A DNA stretch of 5,825 nucleotides from contig DMPB01000082.1 in NCBI GenBank assembly GCA_003456175.1, positions 7,971-13,795 of the forward strand. Direction: 5' to 3'. Made by a program: the position numbers and the translations under genes. Source of the DNA: Chitinophagaceae bacterium. Lineage in GTDB: Bacteria > Bacteroidota > Bacteroidia > Chitinophagales > Chitinophagaceae. The notes beneath the pieces are model-generated. The model saw only the letters and a list, made by a program, of their open reading frames with translations, ran no database searches and was not told where the DNA came from. Every line of letters starts with the position of its first letter. Within the stretch, counting starts at the first letter, position 1. Below, one piece after another: positions 1 to 5,825 of this stretch.

Positions 1-1867
1 CACCCGACAAAATGGATACGATATTTCTAGCGACCCTTTTGGATATCCTGAGGCATATTATACGCCTCAATTACAATCGGTTCAAAGAATACAAATTGTA
101 CGAGGTGCAGGTGCTTTACAGTATGGCCCGCAGTTTGGCGGCTTAGTTAATTTTATTTTGCGTAATGGCAGCGATATACAAAAACCATTTCAGTTTGAAA
201 CACAGAATACCGTTGGAAGCTTTGGCCTGGTGAACACTTACAATGCTGTTGGCGGAAATACCAACAAAATGCATTACTACGCTTTTTACGACCAACGCAA
301 TGCCGATGGTTGGCGAGAAAATAGTCGTTATAAAGTAAAAACTGGTTTTGCATCTTTCAGTTACCAAGTAACTAATAAATTAAAGCTAGGCTTCGAATAC
401 ACTAATTTCTACATGGTTAGTCAGCAACCTGGTGGCTTAACAGATGCTCAATTTAACCAAAATGCTAGGCAAAGCTTACGCAGTCGTAATTGGTTCAATA
501 ATATTTGGAACATTGGCACTGTAACCGCCGACTATCAATTTAGTAACAACACCCTGTTGCAAGTGAAAGCTTTTGGTATGTGGGCCGAACGCAACAGCAT
601 TGGCTTTACACAAAACGTGCTGATAGCAGATACTATTAATGCAGCTACACGTAATTATAACAATCGTGTTGTTGATGTTGATAACTACAAAAATTATGGC
701 ATAGAAGCACGTTTTATCACTCAATTCAATATGGGTGCTTGGAATAATAATTTAAGTGCAGGAGTTCGATACTTTAATGGCACTACGTACCGTTATCGTA
801 ACGGTAAAGGTGATGTTGGCAATAACTATAATCTAACATTATTAAGTCCGTACACGCAAGATTTAGATTTAACTACAAGCAATGTTGCAGCTTTTGTTGA
901 GAACATGTTTAGTTACAAGCAACTCCGCATTATTCCTGGAGTACGCTTCGAAACTATTGGCAACACTGTTGGCGGACAGATGAATGTTACCAATGGTAAC
1001 ATTGTGCCAGCACTTACCCAAAGCCAAACAAGAACTTTTTTGTTAGCAGGTGTTGGAGCCGAATACCATATCAAAAACACAGAACTCTATGCTAATATCA
1101 GCCAAGCATATCGCCCTGCTTTATTTAGCGATTTAACCGGTACACCTACACTAGATGTAATAGATCAAAATTTGAAAGATGCTAAAGGATATAATGCCGA
1201 TTTAGGTTATCGCGGCAAAGTGAAAGACTATTTGTTTTTCGATATTGGTATCTTTTACTTACAATACAACAACCGTATTGGTACACTTGCAATGCAAGAT
1301 GCGAATGGCAACTTCTACAACTTTAGAACCAACGTTGGTAACAGTGTAAGTAAGGGTACCGAATTTTTGATAGAGTTTAACCCAGTAAGAGCCTTTGTTA
1401 AGAATACAACTTGGGGCAGTGTTAGTGTGTTTGTAAGTGGTACCTATACCGATGCTCGTTACAATAATTTTAGTACAAGTAGCCGCCAAGGTAACACGAT
1501 TGTAAAAACTAATTTCAACAACAAACGTGTAGAAAACGCACCCGAATGGATTATACGTAGTGGTATTAATTACTATTTCAAAGGATTAACCATTACCACG
1601 CAATGGAGCTATGTAAGCAGCGCATTTAGCGATGCTACTAATACACTAACACCAACTGCTAATGGCCAAAACGGATTAATACCAAGTTATTATGTAGCAG
1701 ATATTAGCGCCACTTATAAGTTTTTAGAAAAGTTTAATATCAAAGCAGGTGTTAACAACGCAACAGATGCAAGATACTTTACTAGAAGAGCAGGCGGCTA
1801 CCCTGGCCCTGGTCTATTACCTGCCGATGCTCGAAATGTATACATTAGCATTGGCGCAACACTTTAA
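1..1867 (+). CDS. TonB-dependent outer-membrane receptor, FecA-like (5' end missing)
   Basis: This is the C-terminal part (621 visible residues from base 2) of a TonB-dependent receptor, a 22-stranded outer-membrane barrel that imports ligands such as iron chelates using TonB/ExbBD energy. The frame is open to the window edge, so the true start, signal peptide, TonB box and most of the plug lie upstream. The end of the plug is visible: GYPEAYYTP at about residues 14-22, then IQIVRGAGALQYGPQFGG at 30-47, the classic plug motif preceding the barrel. The rest has alternating aromatic/polar strands, and the C-terminus carries NNATDARYFTRRAGGYPGPG, a pattern of the FecA-like (COG4772) branch. The chain ends in Leu, whereas many barrels end in an aromatic residue. 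Ferric-citrate-like or siderophore uptake is inferred from the family; the substrate cannot be read from this sequence. No frameshift is seen. The gene converges on the sirtuin gene. Confidence 0.93.
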   Translation, partial: TRQNGYDISSDPFGYPEAYYTPQLQSVQRIQIVRGAGALQYGPQFGGLVNFILRNGSDIQKPFQFETQNTVGSFGLVNTYNAVGGNTNKMHYYAFYDQRNADGWRENSRYKVKTGFASFSYQVTNKLKLGFEYTNFYMVSQQPGGLTDAQFNQNARQSLRSRNWFNNIWNIGTVTADYQFSNNTLLQVKAFGMWAERNSIGFTQNVLIADTINAATRNYNNRVVDVDNYKNYGIEARFITQFNMGAWNNNLSAGVRYFNGTTYRYRNGKGDVGNNYNLTLLSPYTQDLDLTTSNVAAFVENMFSYKQLRIIPGVRFETIGNTVGGQMNVTNGNIVPALTQSQTRTFLLAGVGAEYHIKNTELYANISQAYRPALFSDLTGTPTLDVIDQNLKDAKGYNADLGYRGKVKDYLFFDIGIFYLQYNNRIGTLAMQDANGNFYNFRTNVGNSVSKGTEFLIEFNPVRAFVKNTTWGSVSVFVSGTYTDARYNNFSTSSRQGNTIVKTNFNNKRVENAPEWIIRSGINYYFKGLTITTQWSYVSSAFSDATNTLTPTANGQNGLIPSYYVADISATYKFLEKFNIKAGVNNATDARYFTRRAGGYPGPGLLPADARNVYISIGATL

Positions 1868-1886
1868 AATAATTTATTACTAATAA

Positions 1887-1922
1887 AATAATGAGTGCCG
1901 CAATATTGCGGCACTCATTATT
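1887..1922. terminator. Perfect 36-bp palindrome, probable bidirectional terminator
   Basis: Bases 1887-1904 are the exact reverse complement of 1905-1922. As RNA this gives a 16-bp stem with an AUAU loop and a GC-rich core (GTGCCGC/GCGGCAC). It lies between two convergent stop codons, 19 nt after the receptor stop and 29 nt beyond the sirtuin stop. On the minus strand the core is followed by a T-rich run (ATTATTTTATTAG); on the plus strand the T-run is poorer (ATTATTGATG). It should therefore work best for the minus-strand operon and probably also serves the receptor gene. Confidence 0.85.
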
Positions 1923-1935
1923 GATGTAACAAACT

Positions 1936-1949
1936 ACCTTACGGTAAAT
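1936..1949 (+). repeat. 14-nt inverted repeat, left copy (ACCTTACGGTAAAT)
   Basis: The 14-mer ACCTTACGGTAAAT lies 2 nt beyond the sirtuin stop. Its exact reverse complement is at 4036-4049, just upstream of the first gene of the same operon. The copies contain the near-palindrome TTAC-G-GTAA. The left copy also runs into a second palindrome, GTAAATATTTAC (1944-1955). Function is unknown, and a chance match of this length is possible in an AT-rich window of this size. Confidence 0.4.
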
Positions 1950-1951
1950 AT

Positions 1952-2662
1952 TTACGCAAGTAACTTTAACCGTTCTACCAATACAGGAACACCTTCGGTT
2001 GCAGGCATTTCAATAGTATGTACATGTACCTCCCCATCTACATGAGGTATTTTCTTATCTACTACAAAAATGGGCGTACTAGGTTGTGCATAATACAATA
2101 ATCCTGCTGCCGGATACACTACTAAAGATGTACCAATTACAACAACAATATCTGCCATACTTACTAAAGTTGCGGCATCATCAATCAAAGGCACTGGTTC
2201 CTCAAACCAAACAATAGCAGGACGTAACTGATGCCCATCGGGAGCCATATCGCCAATATTAATATCGCCTGATATGTGATATAAAATAGACGTATTCGCT
2301 TCGCTGCGCATTTTCAAAATTTCGCCATGCAGATGCAATACTTTTTTACTTCCAGCACGTTCATGCAAGTCGTCAACATTTTGCGTTACAATGAAAACAT
2401 CAAACCATTTTTCAAGTGCCACCAAGGCATGATGTGCTGCATTAGGCTGTGCTTCTAATACCGCCTTGCGACGCATGTTGTAAAAGTTTAACACCAACTG
2501 CGGATGTTTATGCCAAGCTCTTGGAGTAGCTACATCTTCAATAGCGTAACCTTCCCACAATCCATCACTATCACGAAAGGTTTTCAAACCGCTTTCGGCA
2601 CTAATTCCTGCACCTGTTAATATCACTATTTTTTTGCGTGGCTTTGCTTGTTCTTTTTCCAT
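1952..2662 (-). CDS. cobB: NAD-dependent protein deacylase, sirtuin (CobB type)
   Basis: Sirtuins remove acyl groups from lysines using NAD+, giving nicotinamide and O-acyl-ADP-ribose, in the cytoplasm. With the ATG at 2662 the protein has 236 residues, usual for bacterial CobB. Visible motifs: NAD-binding GAGISAESG (17-25) and TFRD (28-31), TQNVDDLH (93-100), the catalytic His of HLHGE (H112), and GTS (177-179). Tyr61 and Arg64 form the YxxR motif linked to removal of succinyl/malonyl groups in SIRT5-like sirtuins. The four zinc-ligand cysteines are absent and this form contains no cysteine. The usually conserved WFGE reads WFEE (152-155). The start is chosen because sirtuins normally begin shortly before the KKxVxLTGAG strand; an in-frame ATG at 2701 would add 13 unconserved residues. 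The start lies inside the DUF4349 gene (37-nt overlap), suggesting translational coupling. The family call is firm; the acyl preference is inferred. Confidence 0.95.
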   Translation of the reverse strand: MEKEQAKPRKKIVILTGAGISAESGLKTFRDSDGLWEGYAIEDVATPRAWHKHPQLVLNFYNMRRKAVLEAQPNAAHHALVALEKWFDVFIVTQNVDDLHERAGSKKVLHLHGEILKMRSEANTSILYHISGDINIGDMAPDGHQLRPAIVWFEEPVPLIDDAATLVSMADIVVVIGTSLVVYPAAGLLYYAQPSTPIFVVDKKIPHVDGEVHVHTIEMPATEGVPVLVERLKLLA

Positions 2663-3438
2663 ACGAAGAGCAAGATACCAACAATTAGCAGCATTGGCCA
2701 TAAACGTACCAGCAATAATGCAATACCTTCAAATACGGTCCAACCATCGTTAACAGCCTCCATAAAAGCAGCACCTACACTAGGCTCATTTTCGGCAACA
2801 ATTATTGGCTCGTACAATTTTAGATGAATAGTACTGTAAGTTGCTTGAGCCGATAGATACTTTGAAGTTCCCTTTGCTACATCGTAAGCCTCATCAATTG
2901 CATCAATCTCTTTTTGTAAGGCAAGAATATCAGCCATTTTAGTAGCTTGTTGTTGCAAAGCCTGATAGCGAGCTTTTAAATGTAATTGTGTTTGTGCTCT
3001 GTTTTTGGCATCGTGATAATCGGAGGTTACATCATTGCTTGTAACTTGCTTTTCTACTAAGCGAGCCGTTTTCGTTTCAATCAACGACAGTAACATATCA
3101 AAATATTGCACAGGCACTTTTATGGTTAATGTTGTGTTCACCGCATCGGTAGCATTGTTTTGAAACTCACTAGCAACATATGCACCTACTCCACTTAGTT
3201 GTGGCAACAACCATTGTTGATACCCTTTTACGGAAGTTACTTCAGCATTCACATGAGCAGTACGAACAAGCATCAGCTGCTTCGATAAACTATTACTACT
3301 AGTAGTTAATACTGGCACACCTGTACTATCGGCAGTAGTGATAGTATTTTCTGTTGCTTGCTTTTGATCGTGTGTGCTTCCCGACTGACAAGCAAATGCC
3401 ATTAGTACTGCCAGCAACACTATTATTTGTTTGAGCAT
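2626..3438 (-). CDS. DUF4349 lipoprotein with C-terminal membrane helix
   Basis: This is a 270-residue envelope protein of unknown function. A lipoprotein signal is clear: Lys3, a hydrophobic stretch, and lipobox AFAC with the lipid-modified Cys at 17. A polar, Ser/Thr-rich linker follows (about 18-55). Residues from about 59 to 215 match the DUF4349 pattern: RTAHVNAEV, then GAYVASE, LTIKVPVQYFD, VTSNDVTSDYHDAKNR, a probable coiled coil rich in Ala, Gln and Leu (about 145-190), and the closing STIHLKLYEP. A transmembrane helix at about 239-260 is followed by a lysine-rich tail (KKNKQSHAKK). That tail predicts a cytoplasmic C-terminus, so the protein is probably held in the inner membrane by both lipid and helix. 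It is the middle gene of a three-gene unit, 11 nt after the upstream lipoprotein gene, and its last codons overlap the sirtuin start. The family assignment is from pattern recognition; no biochemical role is known to me. Confidence 0.85.
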   Translation of the reverse strand: MLKQIIVLLAVLMAFACQSGSTHDQKQATENTITTADSTGVPVLTTSSNSLSKQLMLVRTAHVNAEVTSVKGYQQWLLPQLSGVGAYVASEFQNNATDAVNTTLTIKVPVQYFDMLLSLIETKTARLVEKQVTSNDVTSDYHDAKNRAQTQLHLKARYQALQQQATKMADILALQKEIDAIDEAYDVAKGTSKYLSAQATYSTIHLKLYEPIIVAENEPSVGAAFMEAVNDGWTVFEGIALLLVRLWPMLLIVGILLFVWKKNKQSHAKK

Positions 3439-3449
3439 ACTTCAATATT

Positions 3450-3893
3450 TTATTTATCAGTATTGGTAAGCATGCTTTGTTGACGTATCATTCTAAAGCC
3501 GATAGCAGATGAGTCTTGCGCTGTTAATAACAATGTATCATTACTATCAAAATGATATGCAAACTTGGTAGTATCGCTACCCATTACGATTAGGGTTGAA
3601 TCGTTAACACGTTGATAGCGTAGTGTATCTGGCTGATTACCTGCTTTGAAGTATGCCACTCCATTGTCGTTAAACTGCATGTACATAGTATCAGCGTCTT
3701 TTAAAGCCAATGCAAATAATAAGACTTGAATTACGGAACCCTTTGCAGTAGTATCTGTAAGTATACTATCTACTTTCCAATGGCCTGTTAAGGGTGGTAA
3801 TGTTTTTGCTGTATCGTTACTGAAGAAGTCACAGGCAATTACAGTCATGGAGATACCGATAGCACCCACGAGTGCTTTGATTGAAAATTTCAT
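3450..3893 (-). CDS. Small hypothetical lipoprotein, lipocalin-like fold suspected
   Basis: This 147-residue protein has a type II signal peptide: MKFSIK, a hydrophobic core, and lipobox VIAC with Cys at 21. The mature part starts CDFFSND. No acidic/lysine surface-export signal of the kind known from Bacteroidetes lipoproteins is evident after the Cys. The mature chain opens with LTGHWKVDSI and continues with short beta-like segments (TMYMQFNDNGVAYF, DTLRYQRVNDSTLIV, FAYHFDSNDTLLLT). This resembles the small lipocalin-like lipoproteins common in Bacteroidetes, in which a 'GxW' strand opens the barrel. That fold is an inference from pattern only, and the ligand and role are unknown. It is the first gene of the unit leading to DUF4349 and the sirtuin. 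The start at 3893 puts the hydrophobic signal immediately after the basic N-terminus, and no better start is seen upstream. Confidence 0.8.
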   Translation of the reverse strand: MKFSIKALVGAIGISMTVIACDFFSNDTAKTLPPLTGHWKVDSILTDTTAKGSVIQVLLFALALKDADTMYMQFNDNGVAYFKAGNQPDTLRYQRVNDSTLIVMGSDTTKFAYHFDSNDTLLLTAQDSSAIGFRMIRQQSMLTNTDK

Positions 3894-3970
3894 AAAAAGA
3901 TTTGAAAGGTGAAAGTTGTTTTGAATAACAGGCCTGTATCTATAAATACCAATAAGGATCCGTTAGTAAC

Positions 3971-4024
3971 CAAAGTACTTTGTTAAAAGAAATCAAAAGC
4001 TATTAGAAGCGATATCAGCCCAAC
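3971..4024 (-). promoter_or_regulatory. Weak candidate promoter(s) for the lipoprotein-DUF4349-sirtuin unit
   Basis: Two imperfect matches to the Bacteroidetes sigma-ABfr consensus (TTTG near -33, TAnnTTTG near -7) lie on the minus strand upstream of 3893. Candidate A has GTTG (4024-4021), an 18-nt spacer and TAGCTTTTG (4002-3994). Candidate B has TTTG (3997-3994), a 16-nt spacer and TACTTTG (3977-3971). Neither is a full match. Their position is right: downstream of the neighbouring cluster's terminator and roughly 75-100 nt before the start codon. Confidence 0.3.
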
Positions 4025-4035
4025 CCTACTATTTC

Positions 4036-4049
4036 ATTTACCGTAAGGT
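4036..4049 (-). repeat. 14-nt inverted repeat, right copy
   Basis: Read on the minus strand this is ACCTTACGGTAAAT, identical to 1936-1949 on the plus strand. It sits about 140 nt upstream of the first gene of the three-gene unit, while the left copy sits just after the last. If both were in one transcript they could pair end to end. It lies upstream of the candidate promoters, so it may not be transcribed. Confidence 0.4.
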
Positions 4050-4089
4050 GAGTATTTTACAAGATGGTAATACAATACCTCACATAGTA

Positions 4090-4127
4090 TATACAACAAA
4101 ACGCATCCACCAAATGGTGAATGCGTT
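4090..4127 (-). terminator. Rho-independent-like terminator of the LVIVD/beta-barrel unit
   Basis: Read on the minus strand, AACGCATTCACC, an ATTT loop and GGTGGATGCGTT form a 12-bp stem (bases 4127-4116 with 4111-4100). It is followed by a T-rich tail (TTGTTGTATA, bases 4099-4090). The single non-Watson-Crick position is a G-U wobble in the minus-strand RNA but a C/A mismatch in the plus-strand RNA, which fits a terminator serving the minus strand. It begins 37 nt after the stop of the beta-barrel gene. Confidence 0.85.
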
Positions 4128-4164
4128 GCTAAGGGTTGAGGGAATATTACAGTTGAAAAGCGTA

Positions 4165-4752
4165 TTAAAATTGAAATGCTACTGCCAATTGTATGCGTTG
4201 AAAATTATAATCCCAACTACGAACCGCTGTAACGGCTGGCGGCAAAGGGAAAGGTAGTATTGATGGTAAGGTTTCTAAATATTGCTCTTTCAATGATTTA
4301 ATACTGTAGCCCAACATTGCTTTAATGTATTGCTGCTTACCAATACGCCACTGGTATCCAACATTAAGCTCGGCATAATAACCATTGTTAAAGTTGGTCA
4401 TTCGTGTACCTTCAAAATCAATAGCCTTACCTTGTGTTGCTGTAGGCCAAGCGATGTTGGCTCCTAGTTTTGTACTCACAAAAGGAGTTCTGTGCAACTG
4501 CTTACTAAATGTGTATTGCGAGGCTAGATAAAGTGGTGCCGAACGAATTTGATAATAGTCGATAGCAGTACCAATACCTAATGTCCATTGTTTTATTTGC
4601 CAACCTCCATGAACCGCAATATTTCCATTGACTTGATTATCGCCATTCACTAAGCCTAGCTCTGGCTGTATGTACCATTGCTTGGTGGCATTTTGAGCAT
4701 TTACCGAAAGGTAATAAATACTCATAAAAAACAATATGAAAAACGTACGCAT
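4165..4752 (-). CDS. Small outer-membrane beta-barrel protein, function unknown
   Basis: This 195-residue exported protein has a Sec signal peptide of about 19 residues (hydrophobic FFILFFMSIYYLSV) with probable cleavage after VNA, leaving Gln20 as the mature start. The mature chain shows the alternating aromatic and polar pattern of membrane beta-strands: WYIQPELGLV, WTLGIGTAIDYYQI, PLYLASQYTF, GYYAELNVGYQW and YIKAMLGYS. It ends in Phe (RIQLAVAFQF), the usual C-terminal signal for BamA-assisted insertion. The size suits a barrel of about 8-10 strands, of the kind often annotated in Bacteroidetes as 'outer membrane beta-barrel protein'. It follows the LVIVD gene by 13 nt, so the two are almost certainly cotranscribed. 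The start at 4752 is the only one that places the signal peptide at the N-terminus. No specific family or ligand is recognised. Confidence 0.85.
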   Translation of the reverse strand: MRTFFILFFMSIYYLSVNAQNATKQWYIQPELGLVNGDNQVNGNIAVHGGWQIKQWTLGIGTAIDYYQIRSAPLYLASQYTFSKQLHRTPFVSTKLGANIAWPTATQGKAIDFEGTRMTNFNNGYYAELNVGYQWRIGKQQYIKAMLGYSIKSLKEQYLETLPSILPFPLPPAVTAVRSWDYNFQRIQLAVAFQF

Positions 4753-4762
4753 GATGATGATG
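4751..4762. repeat. Trinucleotide repeat (ATG)4 at a gene start
   Basis: The plus strand has four ATG units, read as (CAT)4 on the minus strand. The tract fills most of the 13-nt gap between the LVIVD stop and the barrel gene's start codon and supplies two bases of that start codon. Change in copy number would alter the stop-to-start spacing without changing either protein. Confidence 0.8.
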
Positions 4763-4765
4763 AAT

Positions 4766-5825
4766 TTATGGTTTAATTCTTAGGTTACTAAGTACAGACA
4801 CTTGCCAATTATTATTAATACTGCAGCAATACAAATTATTGTTTGTGCTGATGAAAGTTCTATCGGCTAAAACAATAACATCGTATGCTTGCTGCAATGA
4901 TGGTAGTACTTGCCTCTCAATAGGATTGGCAGGATTGGCGGCATCGAATATTCTTACTCCGCTTGTAGCATCGCATACCCAAAGTTGATTGCCATTTTTA
5001 CCCAATCCGCTCGGCCCTGTTAAACCTATACTTTGTATTAAACGTGGTGCTGTAAGATCTTGAATATTAATTACATCCATTTGATTACTGTTACCTCCAC
5101 AAAAACCGCCACCTTTCAGCGTAACATAGGCAAAATCACCGTCGGCAATTACCGGATCACAAGCTCTTGCGTGTGTAAACAATGATAGCCTTGTGGGTTG
5201 ATCAGGATTGGTTGCATCGTAGATATGCATACCAGTTGCAGAACCAATAAATAATTGCGTACGATATGGAAAAATAGTTTCAATATCGCCAGCACCTAAG
5301 CTTACTGTTCTAACAAAAGCAGGCTGAGTGGCTTGCGTAACATTAAACACTTTTAAATCGCTATTACTTACAGTATATAGGCGATTATTATATAATCCGA
5401 AACGAGCCATTGAACCGGCGGTAGCACTACCACTATTACTACGTGTACTGCCTGTTGCAACAGTTGGCATACTAGAACTGAGCCAAGGATTATAAAATAT
5501 TACTTGATAATTAAACTCGTTACGAATAAGATTTTTGATATCGCTTTTAACAATGGTATCTACTCGCACCCAGTCGATAATAATATTCGTTGTATCGAAA
5601 GAAGCATTGTGATAAACGCGATGCGGAAATGCACCTCGTACAAAACTTTTAAGGGTAGCTTGTACTGGGTTTGTGATATCCATTGCTACTAGGTCGGTAT
5701 AACAATCGGCATATAAAGTAGATTGATGAATAGCGATATCTCTACAACCTGGTATATAAATAAAACTTCTATTGACAGGATTATTACTATTCGTATAATC
5801 AATCACATGTACACCTTTATCGTTC
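4766..5825 (-). CDS. LVIVD-repeat beta-propeller protein (5' end missing)
   Basis: The frame is open through the right edge (NDKGVHV precedes the first internal GTG), so 352 residues are visible and the start and any signal or lipobox lie outside. Repeated blades end in a hydrophobic strand plus D/N-x-T-x-P turn: HVIDYTNSNNP, VAMDITNPVQ, LKVFNVTQATQP, MHIYDATNPDQP, MDVINIQDLTAP and VRIFDAANPANP. This matches the LVIVD repeat (PF08309), which builds beta-propellers in exported Bacteroidetes proteins of undefined function. Between blades 2 and 3 is an insert rich in Ser, Gly and Ala (about SSSMPTVATGSTRSNSGS). Seven cysteines are visible (PGC, ADC, RAC, GFC, WVC, YCC), suggesting disulfides in an oxidising compartment. 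It is followed after 13 nt by the outer-membrane barrel gene, so a joint envelope role is plausible but unproven. Confidence 0.88.
   Translation of the reverse strand, partial: NDKGVHVIDYTNSNNPVNRSFIYIPGCRDIAIHQSTLYADCYTDLVAMDITNPVQATLKSFVRGAFPHRVYHNASFDTTNIIIDWVRVDTIVKSDIKNLIRNEFNYQVIFYNPWLSSSMPTVATGSTRSNSGSATAGSMARFGLYNNRLYTVSNSDLKVFNVTQATQPAFVRTVSLGAGDIETIFPYRTQLFIGSATGMHIYDATNPDQPTRLSLFTHARACDPVIADGDFAYVTLKGGGFCGGNSNQMDVINIQDLTAPRLIQSIGLTGPSGLGKNGNQLWVCDATSGVRIFDAANPANPIERQVLPSLQQAYDVIVLADRTFISTNNNLYCCSINNNWQVSVLSNLRIKP

Larger units (their letters stand above)
3894..4164. other. Intergenic region between two minus-strand units
   Basis: These 271 nt separate the stop of the beta-barrel gene from the start of the small lipoprotein gene. 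From right to left they hold a hairpin terminator (4090-4127), one copy of a 14-nt inverted repeat (4036-4049), weak promoter-like motifs (3971-4024), and a 12-bp palindrome CAAAGTACTTTG (3971-3982) that overlaps candidate promoter B. No RNA gene or credible small ORF is seen. Confidence 0.7.

Noticed and set aside
143..724. Minus-strand ORFs opposite the receptor gene (also near 1259-1489)
   Set aside because: They are antisense to a well-supported barrel sequence and have no domain or signal resemblance.
158..1867. TTG start at 158 as the true start of the receptor
   Set aside because: The frame is open to base 2 and encodes conserved plug sequence (VRGAGALQYG) before it; the gene simply begins outside the window.
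1952..2662. SIR2-type anti-phage defence gene (Thoeris-like or SIR2-domain NADase)
   Set aside because: The protein is a compact, complete CobB deacylase with the catalytic His and the YxxR motif, without extra effector or sensor domains, and the neighbours are lipoproteins, not defence genes.
2663..2701. Upstream ATG at 2701 as the sirtuin start
   Set aside because: The 13 added residues (MANAANCWYLALR) are not sirtuin-like, and the overlap with DUF4349 would grow to 76 nt; the ATG at 2662 gives a normal CobB length. Not fully excluded.
3971..3982. 12-bp palindrome CAAAGTACTTTG as an operator
   Set aside because: It is short and AT-rich, with no second copy noticed; it is mentioned only as part of the intergenic description.
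4048..4257. 69-residue plus-strand ORF
   Set aside because: It runs across the terminator hairpin and antisense to the conserved end of the beta-barrel gene; its composition is not protein-like and no start signal is seen.
5504..5692. 62-residue plus-strand ORF
   Set aside because: It lies wholly antisense within the LVIVD propeller gene and has no recognisable protein features.
5804..5806. GTG as the start of the LVIVD protein
   Set aside because: The upstream in-frame codons read NDKGVH, which continues the first LVIVD blade (GVHVIDYTN), so the gene extends beyond the window.

Overview
The window looks like chromosomal DNA of a Bacteroidota (Bacteroidetes) bacterium, most plausibly from the Chitinophagaceae or a close relative. 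This rests on AT-rich composition, start codons without Shine-Dalgarno sequences, a FecA-like TonB-dependent receptor with the phylum's plug signature, an LVIVD-repeat beta-propeller protein, a cysteine-free sirtuin, and two short lipoproteins. The taxonomic placement is inferred from family resemblance and was not tested by a search.

Layout. (1) Bases 1-1867 (+) hold the 3' part of a TonB-dependent outer-membrane receptor whose N-terminus lies outside the window. (2) Bases 1868-1951 are a convergent gap with a perfect 36-bp palindrome that probably ends transcription from both sides. (3) Bases 1952-3893 (-) hold a tight three-gene unit, read right to left: a small lipoprotein of the lipocalin-like type, a DUF4349 lipoprotein with a C-terminal membrane helix, and a CobB-type sirtuin whose start lies inside the DUF4349 gene. 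(4) Bases 3894-4164 are intergenic, with a terminator for the cluster to the right and a weak candidate promoter for the unit to the left. (5) Bases 4165-5825 (-) hold a two-gene unit, read right to left: an LVIVD beta-propeller protein (N-terminus cut by the window edge) and, 13 nt downstream, a small outer-membrane beta-barrel protein.

How they fit together. Four of the six genes encode envelope proteins by their sorting signals: the two lipoproteins, the small barrel protein and the receptor. The LVIVD protein is probably exported too, although its N-terminus is not visible. The sirtuin is the only clear cytoplasmic enzyme. Its link to the two lipoprotein genes is one of transcription and probably translation (overlap), and no shared pathway is evident. 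No mobile element, CRISPR array, tRNA, rRNA or defence island is visible. I found no convincing undescribed system. The points most worth a second look are the altered FGE glycine in the zinc-ligand-less sirtuin, the 37-nt gene overlap, and a 14-nt inverted repeat that brackets the three-gene unit.
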